Shown here piece by piece: positions 1 to 7,746 of a stretch of 64,000 nt of DNA. The notes under the pieces are model-generated. The model ran no database searches. It had not been told where the DNA came from and saw only the letters and a program-made list of their open reading frames with translations. The stretch comes from Anaerolineales bacterium (GTDB taxonomy: Bacteria > Chloroflexota > Anaerolineae > Anaerolineales > UBA4823). The stretch lies in the NCBI GenBank assembly GCA_020060465.1, contig JAGVAD010000008.1:33048-97047 (forward strand), in the 5' to 3' direction. Each line of letters opens with the position of its first letter. Position 1 is the stretch's first letter. Position numbers and translations under genes: made by a program.

Positions 1-238
1 TGGGTGAATTACAGACGCCATCTGGCGGCATGACGAGATCATAATAGACGTTTTCCACCACCAGGTCTGGCAACGCCGTCATGGTATCCGTAGGGGGGAT
101 CAAAGCGGTCGGGGTGGAGGTGGGCTTATGGTTGTTCATCTGCCAGGAGCAGCCGGCGAGCAGGGAAAAAACGAGCATCGCGGCAGGTAGGAGCCGTAAA
201 GCCAACCCAATGCGCCTGACTGCCGGGATGCTCATCAT
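1..238 (-). CDS. lipoprotein, N-terminal part (runs off left edge)
   Basis: The reverse strand from an ATG-ATG pair at 238 is open to the window edge (79 codons). The product starts with a basic n-region, a hydrophobic stretch and a lipobox LLAGC with the lipidated cysteine at about residue 30. A Thr/Pro-rich linker follows, as is usual behind the anchor of an exported lipoprotein. The last visible residues (PDLVVENVYYD) resemble the start of a CARDB-type adhesion-like domain, but too little is present to be sure. The rest lies outside the window. Function unknown; export and lipid anchoring are well supported. Confidence 0.75.
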   Translation of the reverse strand, partial: MMSIPAVRRIGLALRLLPAAMLVFSLLAGCSWQMNNHKPTSTPTALIPPTDTMTALPDLVVENVYYDLVMPPDGVCNSP

Positions 239-262
239 TGCAGACTTATGCAGAGTGTTACG

Positions 263-281
263 GATTGTATAATCTACAATC
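263..281. promoter_or_regulatory. inverted repeat upstream of the lipoprotein gene
   Basis: Two perfect 7-base arms, GATTGTA and TACAATC, are separated by five bases and lie 25 bases upstream of the lipoprotein start. The centre contains TATAAT/ATTATA, so the site may combine a -10 element with an operator. No regulator is identified. Confidence 0.35.
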
Positions 282-297
282 GAGTTCCTCCCGCGTG

Positions 298-1179
298 TTA
301 AACGCTGAGCTGCGTCTCCTTTGAACGCATGGCATTGAAGGCAGCGATGGATACCTCCAGCATCTCCAGGCTGGGTTCACGCGTGGTCAGGCGTTGCAGG
401 GCCAGGTTGGGCCTGATCATCCAGCGCACCAGAGGCGATTGAACATGCGCAGCCGTCCAGCGGATATACTCATAAGCCAGTCCAGCCAACACCGGCAAAA
501 GCAAAACGCGGCTTGCCAGCCGCCAGAATACAGGTAACGGCCCCAACAAACTGAACAACACCACCGAAAGCAAAACCAGGGTGAGAAGAAAGGCAGTTCC
601 GCAACGGGTATGCTCCAGTGGAAAGCGCGCCACGCTTTGAGGAGTCAATTCTGCGCCGGCTTCAAAGGCGTTAATCGTCTTATGCTCTGCGCCGTGGTAG
701 GCAAAAACACGGCGAATTTCTGGTACACGACCAATGAGCCAGATATAGGCAATGAGCAGCGCCAGGCGGATTCCCCCTTCCGCCAGATTGCTCCACCAGG
801 CGTTCATCCCCAAGAAATGTTCGCCAAGTTGGCCGACCAGCGCCGGGGCGAGGAAGAAAATAGCCACACCCAGGGCAAGCGAAACGCCCAACGTCAGATA
901 TAACGCCGGGCCTTCTAACTTCTCTTCCTCCCCGCTCTGCACATTCGCCGAGAGGGTGAGGGCGCGCATCCCTAATCCTAAAGCGTCCCACAATGCGATG
1001 AGGCCGCGCAGGAAAGGAATTTTTAGAATCCGGCTGCGATAGATGGCAGATAATGGCTCGGTATGCACGATGATTTCGTGGTTGGGCGCTCGCATGGCAA
1101 TCGCCAGGCTTTGCGAACCACGCATCATCACACCCTCAATCACTGCCTGTCCGCCATAAGTAGGTAATTTCTCTTGCAT
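298..1179 (-). CDS. DUF1385 (YqhQ-like) membrane protein
   Basis: This 293-residue protein belongs to the DUF1385 family. Seen: the N-terminal signature GGQAVIEGVMMRG, a central hydrophobic region of several membrane spans, and the family motif YHGAEHKTINAFEAG followed by a conserved RCGTAF segment. The His/Glu-rich motif has led to suggestions of a metal-dependent membrane enzyme, but no reaction is established for the family. The gene sits 46 bases downstream of the M20 dipeptidase gene on the same strand and could be co-transcribed with it. Length is normal. Confidence 0.85.
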   Translation of the reverse strand: MQEKLPTYGGQAVIEGVMMRGSQSLAIAMRAPNHEIIVHTEPLSAIYRSRILKIPFLRGLIALWDALGLGMRALTLSANVQSGEEEKLEGPALYLTLGVSLALGVAIFFLAPALVGQLGEHFLGMNAWWSNLAEGGIRLALLIAYIWLIGRVPEIRRVFAYHGAEHKTINAFEAGAELTPQSVARFPLEHTRCGTAFLLTLVLLSVVLFSLLGPLPVFWRLASRVLLLPVLAGLAYEYIRWTAAHVQSPLVRWMIRPNLALQRLTTREPSLEMLEVSIAAFNAMRSKETQLSV

Positions 1180-1225
1180 TCTATACCGCCAGTATTTATA
1201 AAATAATCTCTCTGATGAACCAGGG

Positions 1226-2608
1226 TCATCCTTCTCCCATCAAGCTAAAAAAGCGAGTGAGAGCTTCGATGCCGCGGTAGAAAGTGGGCAAATGCAATTT
1301 TTCGTTTGGAGCATGCAGATTATCATCTGGCAAGCCAAAGCCGGTTAGCACCGAATCGATGCCCAACAACTGGCACATTTGGGCGGTCACCGGCACGCTG
1401 CCGCCCTCGCGGCGATAGAGTGGACGGACGCCCCAGGTGTCTTTCAGGGCGCGGTATAAAGCTTTTACGCCGGGCATATGGATATCGGTGACGGAGGGCG
1501 AGCCTCCTGCAAGTTTGATCAATTCCCAACGCACGGTGGGGGGTGCGTGCGTCTCCAGATATTGGCGCAATTGTTGATGCACCTGCTCTGGATTCTGATC
1601 TGGCACCAGGCGTGTGGAGATTTTCGCCATCGCCCGCGCCGGCAAGACGGTTTTTACACCTTCGCCGGTGAAGCCAGAAAGCAAGCCATTGATCTCCAGA
1701 GTAGGGCGCGCCCCCACCCGCTCGTTGGAGGTGTAACCCGCCTCGCCATAAAGAGCAGGTACGCCGGTTTGTTCCAGATAGAAGGCGTCATCCATCGGCA
1801 GGAGAGCCATCTCGGCGCGCTCTTCGGCGCTTAAGGGGCGGACGGAGTCGTAAAAACCGGGTAATGTGACGCGGCCATCTGCATCGTGCATACCGGCGAT
1901 CAATTCACAAAGCGCCTGCGCCGGGTTATGAACTGCGCCGCCATACAAACCTGAGTGCAGGTCCTGTTCGGGGCCTGAGACGCGCAGCTCAAAATAAGCC
2001 ATGCCGCGCAAACCATAGGTGATGGTGGGCACCTGTGCGCCAATCATGCCAGTATCGGGGTTGAGGGCAAAATCGCTGGCGAGCAAATCTTTATGATCGG
2101 CGATAAACCGCTCAAGATTCGGGGAACCGATTTCCTCTTCGCCTTCGATCATAAACTTCACGTTGACCGGCAGGCCGCCGTTGCGCATGAGGGCTTCAAC
2201 CGCTTTGAGAGTGATCACCACCTGACCTTTCATATCCGATGCGCCACGGGCATACAAATTCTCTCCGCGCTGGGTGGGTTCGAACGGCGGGCTGTTCCAT
2301 AGCTCAAGCGGCTCCGCCGGCTGGACATCATAGTGACCGTAAACCAGGATGGTGGGTTTGCCTGCCCCGGCGGCGAGAATTTCGCCATAAACGACCGGGT
2401 GGCCGGCGGTGGGCAAAATTTGCACATTCTGACAGCCCAGTCTGCTCAACTGGTCGGCGACCCATTCCGCCGCCCGCAGCATATCGGCTTTGGCGTTGGG
2501 GTCAGTAGAAATGGAAGGGATGCTTACAAAATCTTTTAGGTCATCCAAGAAGCGGCTTTGGTTTTGCTTGAGGTAGGAAAGCGCCGCGGAAAGTTGATCT
2601 GCCATCAT
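1226..2608 (-). CDS. M20 family dipeptidase
   Basis: Zinc-dependent aminoacyl peptidase of the ArgE/DapE/CNDP type, 460 residues, predicted cytoplasmic. Metal-ligand motifs are all visible: YGHYDVQP near residue 90, GASDMKGQ near 126 and EGEEEIGSPN near 158, where the first Glu of the EE pair is the catalytic base in the family. A lid/dimerisation insert follows, and the C-terminal NLHAPNE carries the last ligand His. The start chosen is the first of two adjacent ATGs, placed behind GAGGAG (2611-2618 region). It probably hydrolyses small peptides; the exact substrate cannot be read from sequence. Confidence 0.88.
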   Translation of the reverse strand: MMADQLSAALSYLKQNQSRFLDDLKDFVSIPSISTDPNAKADMLRAAEWVADQLSRLGCQNVQILPTAGHPVVYGEILAAGAGKPTILVYGHYDVQPAEPLELWNSPPFEPTQRGENLYARGASDMKGQVVITLKAVEALMRNGGLPVNVKFMIEGEEEIGSPNLERFIADHKDLLASDFALNPDTGMIGAQVPTITYGLRGMAYFELRVSGPEQDLHSGLYGGAVHNPAQALCELIAGMHDADGRVTLPGFYDSVRPLSAEERAEMALLPMDDAFYLEQTGVPALYGEAGYTSNERVGARPTLEINGLLSGFTGEGVKTVLPARAMAKISTRLVPDQNPEQVHQQLRQYLETHAPPTVRWELIKLAGGSPSVTDIHMPGVKALYRALKDTWGVRPLYRREGGSVPVTAQMCQLLGIDSVLTGFGLPDDNLHAPNEKLHLPTFYRGIEALTRFFSLMGEG

Positions 2609-2788
2609 TCAGCTCCTCTGGATTGAAGGTATCGCCAGGATCATTTCCTGCTCTCCTGGATTATACCCTCTCATTTGGAGATGATCGAATTTACAAATCT
2701 AGGGGATGACGCTATTTGCCGCATATACGAGAGTCAAAAGCCTCCAGTTCAGATTACCAAACCCACCGATGCAGGGAGATGAGTGCAC

Positions 2789-2872
2789 GAACGTCCTGCA
2801 GGTTTCTGATCACACAGGCTTGTTTTTAGGGAACCTGCGGGACGTTTGGCAATTTCGGTGAATATCAATAAA
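2789..2872 (+). repeat. dispersed hairpin repeat, copy 1
   Basis: A 15-base stem (AACGTCCTGCAGGTT paired with AACCTGCGGGACGTT, one wobble position) encloses a loop containing ACACAGGCTTGTTTTTAG. A conserved tail, ATTTCGGTGAATATCAATAA, follows. The same loop and tail recur in direct orientation at 4121-4220. No coding potential is seen. It looks like a REP/MITE-type non-coding element. Confidence 0.65.
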
Positions 2873-2922
2873 CGACCGTCTCCTTATTCGGTGTTGATGA
2901 ACGATAGTATTGATTACTAAAC

Positions 2923-2986
2923 CACAGAGAAGAGTGAAGAAAATCTCCGTGTACTTCGTGCATGCTTTGAAAATAGACTCTCTGTG
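2923..2986. repeat. CACAGAG/CTCTGTG inverted repeat
   Basis: The arms CACAGAG...AGAGT (2923 on) and ACTCTCTGTG (2977-2986) can fold into one long imperfect hairpin. The middle (AAATCTCCGTGTACTTCGTG) resembles an intergenic repeat that is common in unrelated bacterial genomes. No gene is associated. Confidence 0.4.
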
Positions 2987-3121
2987 AGCTGGGTGGCGAC
3001 ATTTTCATCTTTTGGGGCGATTTGTTGTTCTTGACAACCCCATGCTGAGATTCAATCACCAACGCTCAAGAGGGAGACGATACAATAAATGGATTTCTAT
3101 TAAGCGAATTGAAGCGAGGCT

Positions 3122-3805
3122 TTAAATTTCCTTCCCGGGCCGATCCATGGAGATAAACATCAGATAGCAGATCAGCAGGAACAGAGTGAACAAGGCGGTG
3201 AACCCAAAAAAGCGCAGGCTGTTCAATGGGTTGGCGAGGGGTCGAATGACATCTGCCAGGATGCGCTCCGAGTGCGAGAGAATGTCCCAACTGTTCCAAC
3301 GCTCAAAACGGCCCAGGTAAATGCCGACGCCGGCCAGCGCCAGGGAAGAAATCGCAAACACCCAGCTCAAAATTGCACCCACGCAGGTTTTGACCAGGCG
3401 CTGCATGGTACGCAGCGAGGCTATGGCGAGAAAAATGCCCGTCCAAGAGAAAACGATCAAGAGCAACATATCGTACCACAACGGCGTACCCGGCCGCGGC
3501 GAAAGGTGAAAGAAGTCGGTTAAGATATAAGGCGCATTGGGGAAAAACAACAGCCAAACCACACCTGGGGCGACTAACAACCACCAGCGGCGCGGAAAGA
3601 GACGGTATAAGCCATCCGCCACGATACTGAAGCCGTAAGGGATCCAGGCGAGGAACAGATTCCATACCAGGTTGGAATACACCACCAGGGCACCGCTGAC
3701 GACCACCCGCCCAATATAAAGGGAGAGGGCGAAAATGCTGGAAATAAAGATGGGATAGAAAGATTGGTCGGCTAGAAACCGATGAAATTTTTTCAGAAGC
3801 TCCAT
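3122..3805 (-). CDS. DUF1361 membrane protein
   Basis: A 227-residue polytopic protein with about six hydrophobic segments. The family signature FFPNAPYILTDFFHL lies near residue 87, and the second conserved block IYLGRFERWNSWDI lies near residue 165. These identify the DUF1361 family, whose role is unknown. The gene stands alone, more than 400 bases from its neighbours on each side, between two direct copies of a hairpin repeat. Length is normal for the family. Confidence 0.85.
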   Translation of the reverse strand: MELLKKFHRFLADQSFYPIFISSIFALSLYIGRVVVSGALVVYSNLVWNLFLAWIPYGFSIVADGLYRLFPRRWWLLVAPGVVWLLFFPNAPYILTDFFHLSPRPGTPLWYDMLLLIVFSWTGIFLAIASLRTMQRLVKTCVGAILSWVFAISSLALAGVGIYLGRFERWNSWDILSHSERILADVIRPLANPLNSLRFFGFTALFTLFLLICYLMFISMDRPGKEI

Positions 3806-4219
3806 GAAGGTATTAACGTCAATGTTGTAGTTTCAGGTTCCCAAAATGCATCATAAAAAACGTCCAACGCGGAACGATTATACGGGATTTTTTGAATTCT
3901 GGGGAGCGAAGCAAGGATAGCGGAGGTCTAACCTCTGGCGAAGATTTCCGTGCTAAAATAGTGATCTCTACGACGAGACCGGGTTGCTGGAAGCAGCAAT
4001 TCAATGGGCGGCAGGCGAAAAGTTTGCGCCACATGCCGAAAATTGTCAGACAATTCGAGTATATCATTTCCTTAATCGGACCTGCCCTACGAACTATTGA
4101 CCTTCGGATAATTCGGATATGAACGTTCCGCAAGTTTCTGATTACACAGGCTTGTTTTTAGAGGAAGCTGCAGGACGCTTGGCAGCGACGAGATCAACCA
4201 TTTCGGTGAATATCAATAA
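3806..4219. other. intergenic region, 414 bases, no gene
   Basis: No convincing coding region on either strand. A possible extended -10 (TGCTAAAAT, 3951-3959) is present, but it lies about 260 bases from the next gene. The right quarter is the second hairpin-repeat copy (4121-4220). Confidence 0.55.
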
Positions 4220-4220
4220 A
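4121..4220 (+). repeat. dispersed hairpin repeat, copy 2
   Basis: Same architecture as 2789-2872: a GAACGT start, loop ACACAGGCTTGTTTTTAG, a GCAGGACG right arm, then ATTTCGGTGAATATCAATAA. The stem is more degraded, and 15 extra bases (GCGACGAGATCAACC) sit between the right arm and the tail. The last base is the A of a possible ATG for the Nudix gene, which casts doubt on that start. Confidence 0.65.
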
Positions 4221-4879
4221 TGAACGCTCGTATGCATCGAATTGAGATGAAAGAAGAAAAAGGCGCACCGCGCTGGCTGGAGTGGGCGCGAGAAATTCAG
4301 GCATTATCGCAAACCGGACTGCATTACGCGGGAGACGATTATCAACGAGAGCGTTACCGCCGTCTCAGCGAGATCGCAGCGGAGATCATCAGCGAATACA
4401 CGGATTTGGAATACCCTGCGCTCATGCGCACCTTCCAGGCGCAAATCGGCTACGCCACGCCGCGGGTGGATGTGCGCGCGGCAATCATCCAGGATGGCAA
4501 ACTGCTGATGGCGCGCGAACGGCAGGATGGCGGCTGGACAATGCCAGGCGGCTGGGCAGATGTGGGTGATACACCATCCGCCGCGGTGGAGCGCGAGGCA
4601 CTGGAAGAGACCGGCTTCCGCGTCAAAGCGCAACGGGTGGTGGGCATCTACGACGCCAACCGGATGGAACCGCTAGAATTATTCCAGGCATACAAAATCG
4701 TCTTTTTATGCGAATTGCTGGATGGTGAGGCGCGACCCAGCAACGAGACTGGCGAAATCGCCTTCTTTGCCCTGGATGAGATTCCTACGCAGTTATCCGG
4801 CGAACGAACCAGGCCGCGCCATATCCTGGACGCTTTTGCGGCGCATCAAAACCCTGACTTCGTTGCCGTGTTTGATTAG
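4220..4879 (+). CDS. Nudix hydrolase with Nudix_N domain
   Basis: 219 residues. Residues about 15-70 match the helical N-terminal domain often found before bacterial ADP-ribose-type Nudix domains. The Nudix box is complete, running from GGWADVGDT to REALEETGF (residues about 113-135), with the metal-binding REALEE core. It should hydrolyse a nucleoside diphosphate linked to another moiety. The substrate is uncertain; ADP-ribose or another sugar nucleotide is the family default. The first ATG (4220) falls at the end of a repeat element and lacks a ribosome-binding site. In-frame ATGs at 4232 and 4247 are alternatives. It is the first gene of the F420 operon. Confidence 0.85.
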   Translation: MNARMHRIEMKEEKGAPRWLEWAREIQALSQTGLHYAGDDYQRERYRRLSEIAAEIISEYTDLEYPALMRTFQAQIGYATPRVDVRAAIIQDGKLLMARERQDGGWTMPGGWADVGDTPSAAVEREALEETGFRVKAQRVVGIYDANRMEPLELFQAYKIVFLCELLDGEARPSNETGEIAFFALDEIPTQLSGERTRPRHILDAFAAHQNPDFVAVFD

Positions 4880-4897
4880 TTGAGAAAAGGTGGAAAG

Positions 4898-6247
4898 ATG
4901 TTAATCACCAATGCGACCCTGATTACCTGGGAAGAAGAGAATCGGGTGTTGCCCGACTATGCAATTTTGATCCGCGATAGTCGCATTGTGGAGATCGGCG
5001 CGCAGGCAGAGATGGCGGCGAGACACCCGCAGGAAGAGCGCGTGGATGCGCGCGGCCAGTACGTGATGCCCGGCAATATTTGCGCCCACACACACTTTTA
5101 CGGCGCATTCGCTCGCGGCCTGGCGATCCCCGGGTCGGCGCCAAAGGATTTCCCGGAAATTTTGCAAAAGCTATGGTGGCCGCTGGATCGTTCGCTGACG
5201 GATGAAGATGTACGCCTGTCGGCGCTGGTGATGCTGGTAGATGCCATCAAGCATGGCACCACCACGCTGATTGACCATCACGCCTCGCCAAACGCTATTG
5301 ACGGATCATTGGATCTCATCGCCGAGGCGGTCAATCAATCCGGCTTGCGGGCAGTCCTATGCTATGAAGTCACCGATCGAGATGGGATGGAAAAATCTCG
5401 CGCCGGCATCGCGGAAAATGTGCGCTTTCTGCGCCGTCTATCCAACGAGCGCCTGGCAGGAGGCCGTGTGGCGGCGACCTTTGGTCTACACGCCAGCCTG
5501 ACGCTCTCGGAAGCCACGCTGGACGCCTGCCGCGAAGCCGCGCCGCAGGGGGTTGGTTTCCATATCCATGTCGCCGAGCATGAGGCGGATGAGTATGACA
5601 GCCTGGCAAAATCTGGCAAGCGAGTGGTGGATCGGCTGCACGACCACGGCATCTTGGGGCCGAATACGATCGTGGCGCACGCCATTCACATTGACAGCCG
5701 GGAAGCCTGTCTGTTGGCGGAGACCGGTACAACGGTGACGCACCAGCCACGCTCAAACATGAATAACGGAGTGGGCGCGGCGGATGTAGAGAGCCTGATG
5801 CGCCTGGGGGTCAACGTTTGCCTGGGCACCGATGGATTCTCGCACACGATGTGGGAAGAATGGAAAAGCGCCTATCTACTGCATAAGGTCATGCGCCGTG
5901 ATCCGCGGCGCATGAACGGGGCAGATGTGGTGAAAATGGGGGTGTATCACAATGCGCGCCTCGCCGGGCGCTTTTTCCCGGATGCGCCGTTGGGTGTGCT
6001 GACGCCAGGGGCGCATGCCGATTTGATCTTCGTGGACTATCACCCCCACACCCCACTCACTGCGGGCAATCTGCCCTGGCAGATTATCTTCGGTTTCCAC
6101 GAGAGCATGGTCACTTCGACGATGGTCGCTGGCAAATTTCTCATGCGCGAGCGCCAATTGCTGACCCTGGATGAAGTTGAAATTGCCGCACAAGCGCGCC
6201 AGCAGGCGCCTGCCGTCTGGGAACGATATTACCGCCAGTTCCAATAA
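4898..6247 (+). CDS. ssnA: SsnA-like amidohydrolase
   Basis: 449-residue member of the metal-dependent amidohydrolase superfamily (chlorohydrolase/deaminase type). Seen: HTHFYG (first metal His pair, near residue 63), HIHVAEHE, VAHAIH and LGTDGFSH (metal Asp). DHHASPNAIDGSL, CYEVTDRDG and PRSNMNNGVG match what I recall of SsnA, a putative aminohydrolase linked to selenium-dependent molybdenum hydroxylases. The ATG at 4898 is chosen because AAGGTGG precedes it by about six bases; an upstream TTG at 4880 lacks this. Here it lies next to F420 genes rather than a hydroxylase operon. It is a deaminase or hydrolase of unknown substrate. Confidence 0.8.
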   Translation: MLITNATLITWEEENRVLPDYAILIRDSRIVEIGAQAEMAARHPQEERVDARGQYVMPGNICAHTHFYGAFARGLAIPGSAPKDFPEILQKLWWPLDRSLTDEDVRLSALVMLVDAIKHGTTTLIDHHASPNAIDGSLDLIAEAVNQSGLRAVLCYEVTDRDGMEKSRAGIAENVRFLRRLSNERLAGGRVAATFGLHASLTLSEATLDACREAAPQGVGFHIHVAEHEADEYDSLAKSGKRVVDRLHDHGILGPNTIVAHAIHIDSREACLLAETGTTVTHQPRSNMNNGVGAADVESLMRLGVNVCLGTDGFSHTMWEEWKSAYLLHKVMRRDPRRMNGADVVKMGVYHNARLAGRFFPDAPLGVLTPGAHADLIFVDYHPHTPLTAGNLPWQIIFGFHESMVTSTMVAGKFLMRERQLLTLDEVEIAAQARQQAPAVWERYYRQFQ

Positions 6248-6301
6248 TCACTTTTCTCTCTGGAGCGGCTGCACTCTAGAGAGGTTCATCGAGGAGAAGG
6301 G

Positions 6302-6970
6302 ATGTCTGAAAACAAACTACCTACCATTGCGATCCTGGGCGGCACCGGCAAGGAAGGGCCTGGGCTGGCCATGCGCTGGGCCAGCGCGGGTTATCCGATT
6401 ATCATCGGGTCGCGTCAGGAAGAGAAAGCCCAGGCAACTGCCGCTGAGTTGCGCCAAAAGTTGAAGCTGGAGAACATTCACGGCATGGAAAACAGCGCTG
6501 CGGCGCGGCAAGCCGACCTGTGCGTGCTTACGGTGGTGCAAGCGGCGCATCAGTCTGCTTTAGAGGGTCTAAAAGAGGCGCTACAGGGTAAGATTCTGGT
6601 GGACGCCACGGCGCGGGTGGATTTTCGCGACCCGCGCCCGCCGGCGCCGCCTTCCGCCGCCCGCCTGGCGCAGAATATTCTGGGCGAGGGGGTGCGTATG
6701 GTGGCAGCTTTCCAAAATGTACCTGCCCACGCCTTGAAGAAAAATCCGGGGCAACCGATGGATGCCGATGTATTGGTCTGCGCCGATGACGTGGAAGCCG
6801 CCGAACAGGTTATCCGCCTGGCGGAAGCGGGCGGCATGCGCGCTTACTACGCTGGCGGCCTGGATAATGCGCTGGTCGTCGAAGGCATCACTTCGCTCTT
6901 GATCAGCATCAACCAGCATTACGGCGTCAAAACCGCCAGCATCCGCGTCACCGGTATTGACCATTCATGA
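6302..6970 (+). CDS. npdG: NADPH-dependent F420 reductase
   Basis: 222 residues. Transfers hydride between NADP(H) and coenzyme F420 in the cytoplasm. The N-terminus has a Rossmann fold of the NpdG/Fno type: ILGGTGKEGPGLAMRW, then GSRQEEKA, the pattern that selects NADP. The F420-binding C-terminal half contains VAAFQNVPA and ALVVEGITSLLISIN, as in the family. GAGGAGAAGG precedes the ATG. It overlaps cofE by four bases (ATGA), implying translational coupling. Genes for making F420 follow directly, so the operon makes the cofactor and can also charge it. Confidence 0.92.
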   Translation: MSENKLPTIAILGGTGKEGPGLAMRWASAGYPIIIGSRQEEKAQATAAELRQKLKLENIHGMENSAAARQADLCVLTVVQAAHQSALEGLKEALQGKILVDATARVDFRDPRPPAPPSAARLAQNILGEGVRMVAAFQNVPAHALKKNPGQPMDADVLVCADDVEAAEQVIRLAEAGGMRAYYAGGLDNALVVEGITSLLISINQHYGVKTASIRVTGIDHS

Positions 6971-7737
6971 CGGCACTTACGCTAACCCCACTGCCAGGCA
7001 TTCCCCTCATCCAGCCCGGAGATGACCTGGCGCAGGTCATTTTAGAGGCGCTGAAACGGGCGAACATCGAGCTGTCAGACGGCGATATCCTTGTCCTGGC
7101 GCAAAAAATCGTCTCCAAGGCGGAAGGACGTCTGGTGAACCTGGCGGAAATACAACCTTCGCCGCGGGCGATAGAATTGGCGCAAAAGGCGCAGAAAGAC
7201 CCGCGCTTGGTAGAGGTGATCCTGCGCGAAAGCCGGGAGGTGCTGCGCACGCGCCCGGGGACGATCATCGTCGAACACCGTCTGGGTTTCATATGCGCCA
7301 GCGCCGGCGTGGATCATTCCAACGTGCAGGGTGGGAGTGAAACCACGCAAGATTGGGCGCTCTTGCTGCCCGAGGACCCCGACGCATCGGCGCGGGCAAT
7401 CCGGGGGCGATTGGAGGCAGCCAGTGGCGTTCACATCGGGGTGTTGATTATTGATTCGCACGGGCGCGCCTGGCGGCTGGGCACGGTGGGCGTGGCGATT
7501 GGATTATCGGGGCTGCCTGGGTTGGTAGATTTACGCGGCTGTCCAGACCTGTTCGACTTTCGTCTGCAAATCACCCAGGTGGGCGCGGCAGATGAACTGG
7601 CTGCCGCCGCGTCGCTGGTGATGGGTCAGGCCGCGGAGGGCACACCTGTGGTTCACGTGCGTGGTTTCCCGTATCCGCTCAGAGAGGCCTCGTTAAGTGA
7701 GCTGCTGCGACCCAAAGAACAAGACCTTTTTCGCTGA
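6967..7737 (+). CDS. cofE: coenzyme F420-0:L-glutamate ligase
   Basis: 256 residues. GTP-dependent addition of L-glutamate(s) to F420-0. Family features seen: LPGIPLIQPGDDL at the start, DGDILVLAQKIVSKAEGRLV, AGVDHSNVQGG (equivalent of the GVDxSN metal/substrate loop) and GVAIGLSGLPGLVDLRG. This is the stand-alone CofE form. The nitroreductase domain fused to it in actinobacterial FbiB is here encoded by the next gene, fused to something else. The start overlaps the npdG stop. Confidence 0.93.
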   Translation: MTALTLTPLPGIPLIQPGDDLAQVILEALKRANIELSDGDILVLAQKIVSKAEGRLVNLAEIQPSPRAIELAQKAQKDPRLVEVILRESREVLRTRPGTIIVEHRLGFICASAGVDHSNVQGGSETTQDWALLLPEDPDASARAIRGRLEAASGVHIGVLIIDSHGRAWRLGTVGVAIGLSGLPGLVDLRGCPDLFDFRLQITQVGAADELAAAASLVMGQAAEGTPVVHVRGFPYPLREASLSELLRPKEQDLFR

Positions 7738-7746
7738 AAAAAAGCT

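Larger units (their letters stand above)
2609..3121. other. intergenic region, 513 bases, no gene
   Basis: No convincing coding region. It holds a TATAAT-like hexamer on the minus strand (2660-2665) that could serve the M20 gene, one copy of a hairpin repeat (2789-2872), and a second inverted repeat built on CACAGAG/CTCTGTG (2923-2986). The remainder is AT-rich and unremarkable. Confidence 0.6.

Noticed and set aside
81..272. Short plus-strand reading frame at the left edge
   Set aside because: It is opposite a lipoprotein signal sequence with a proper lipobox, which is the better explanation.
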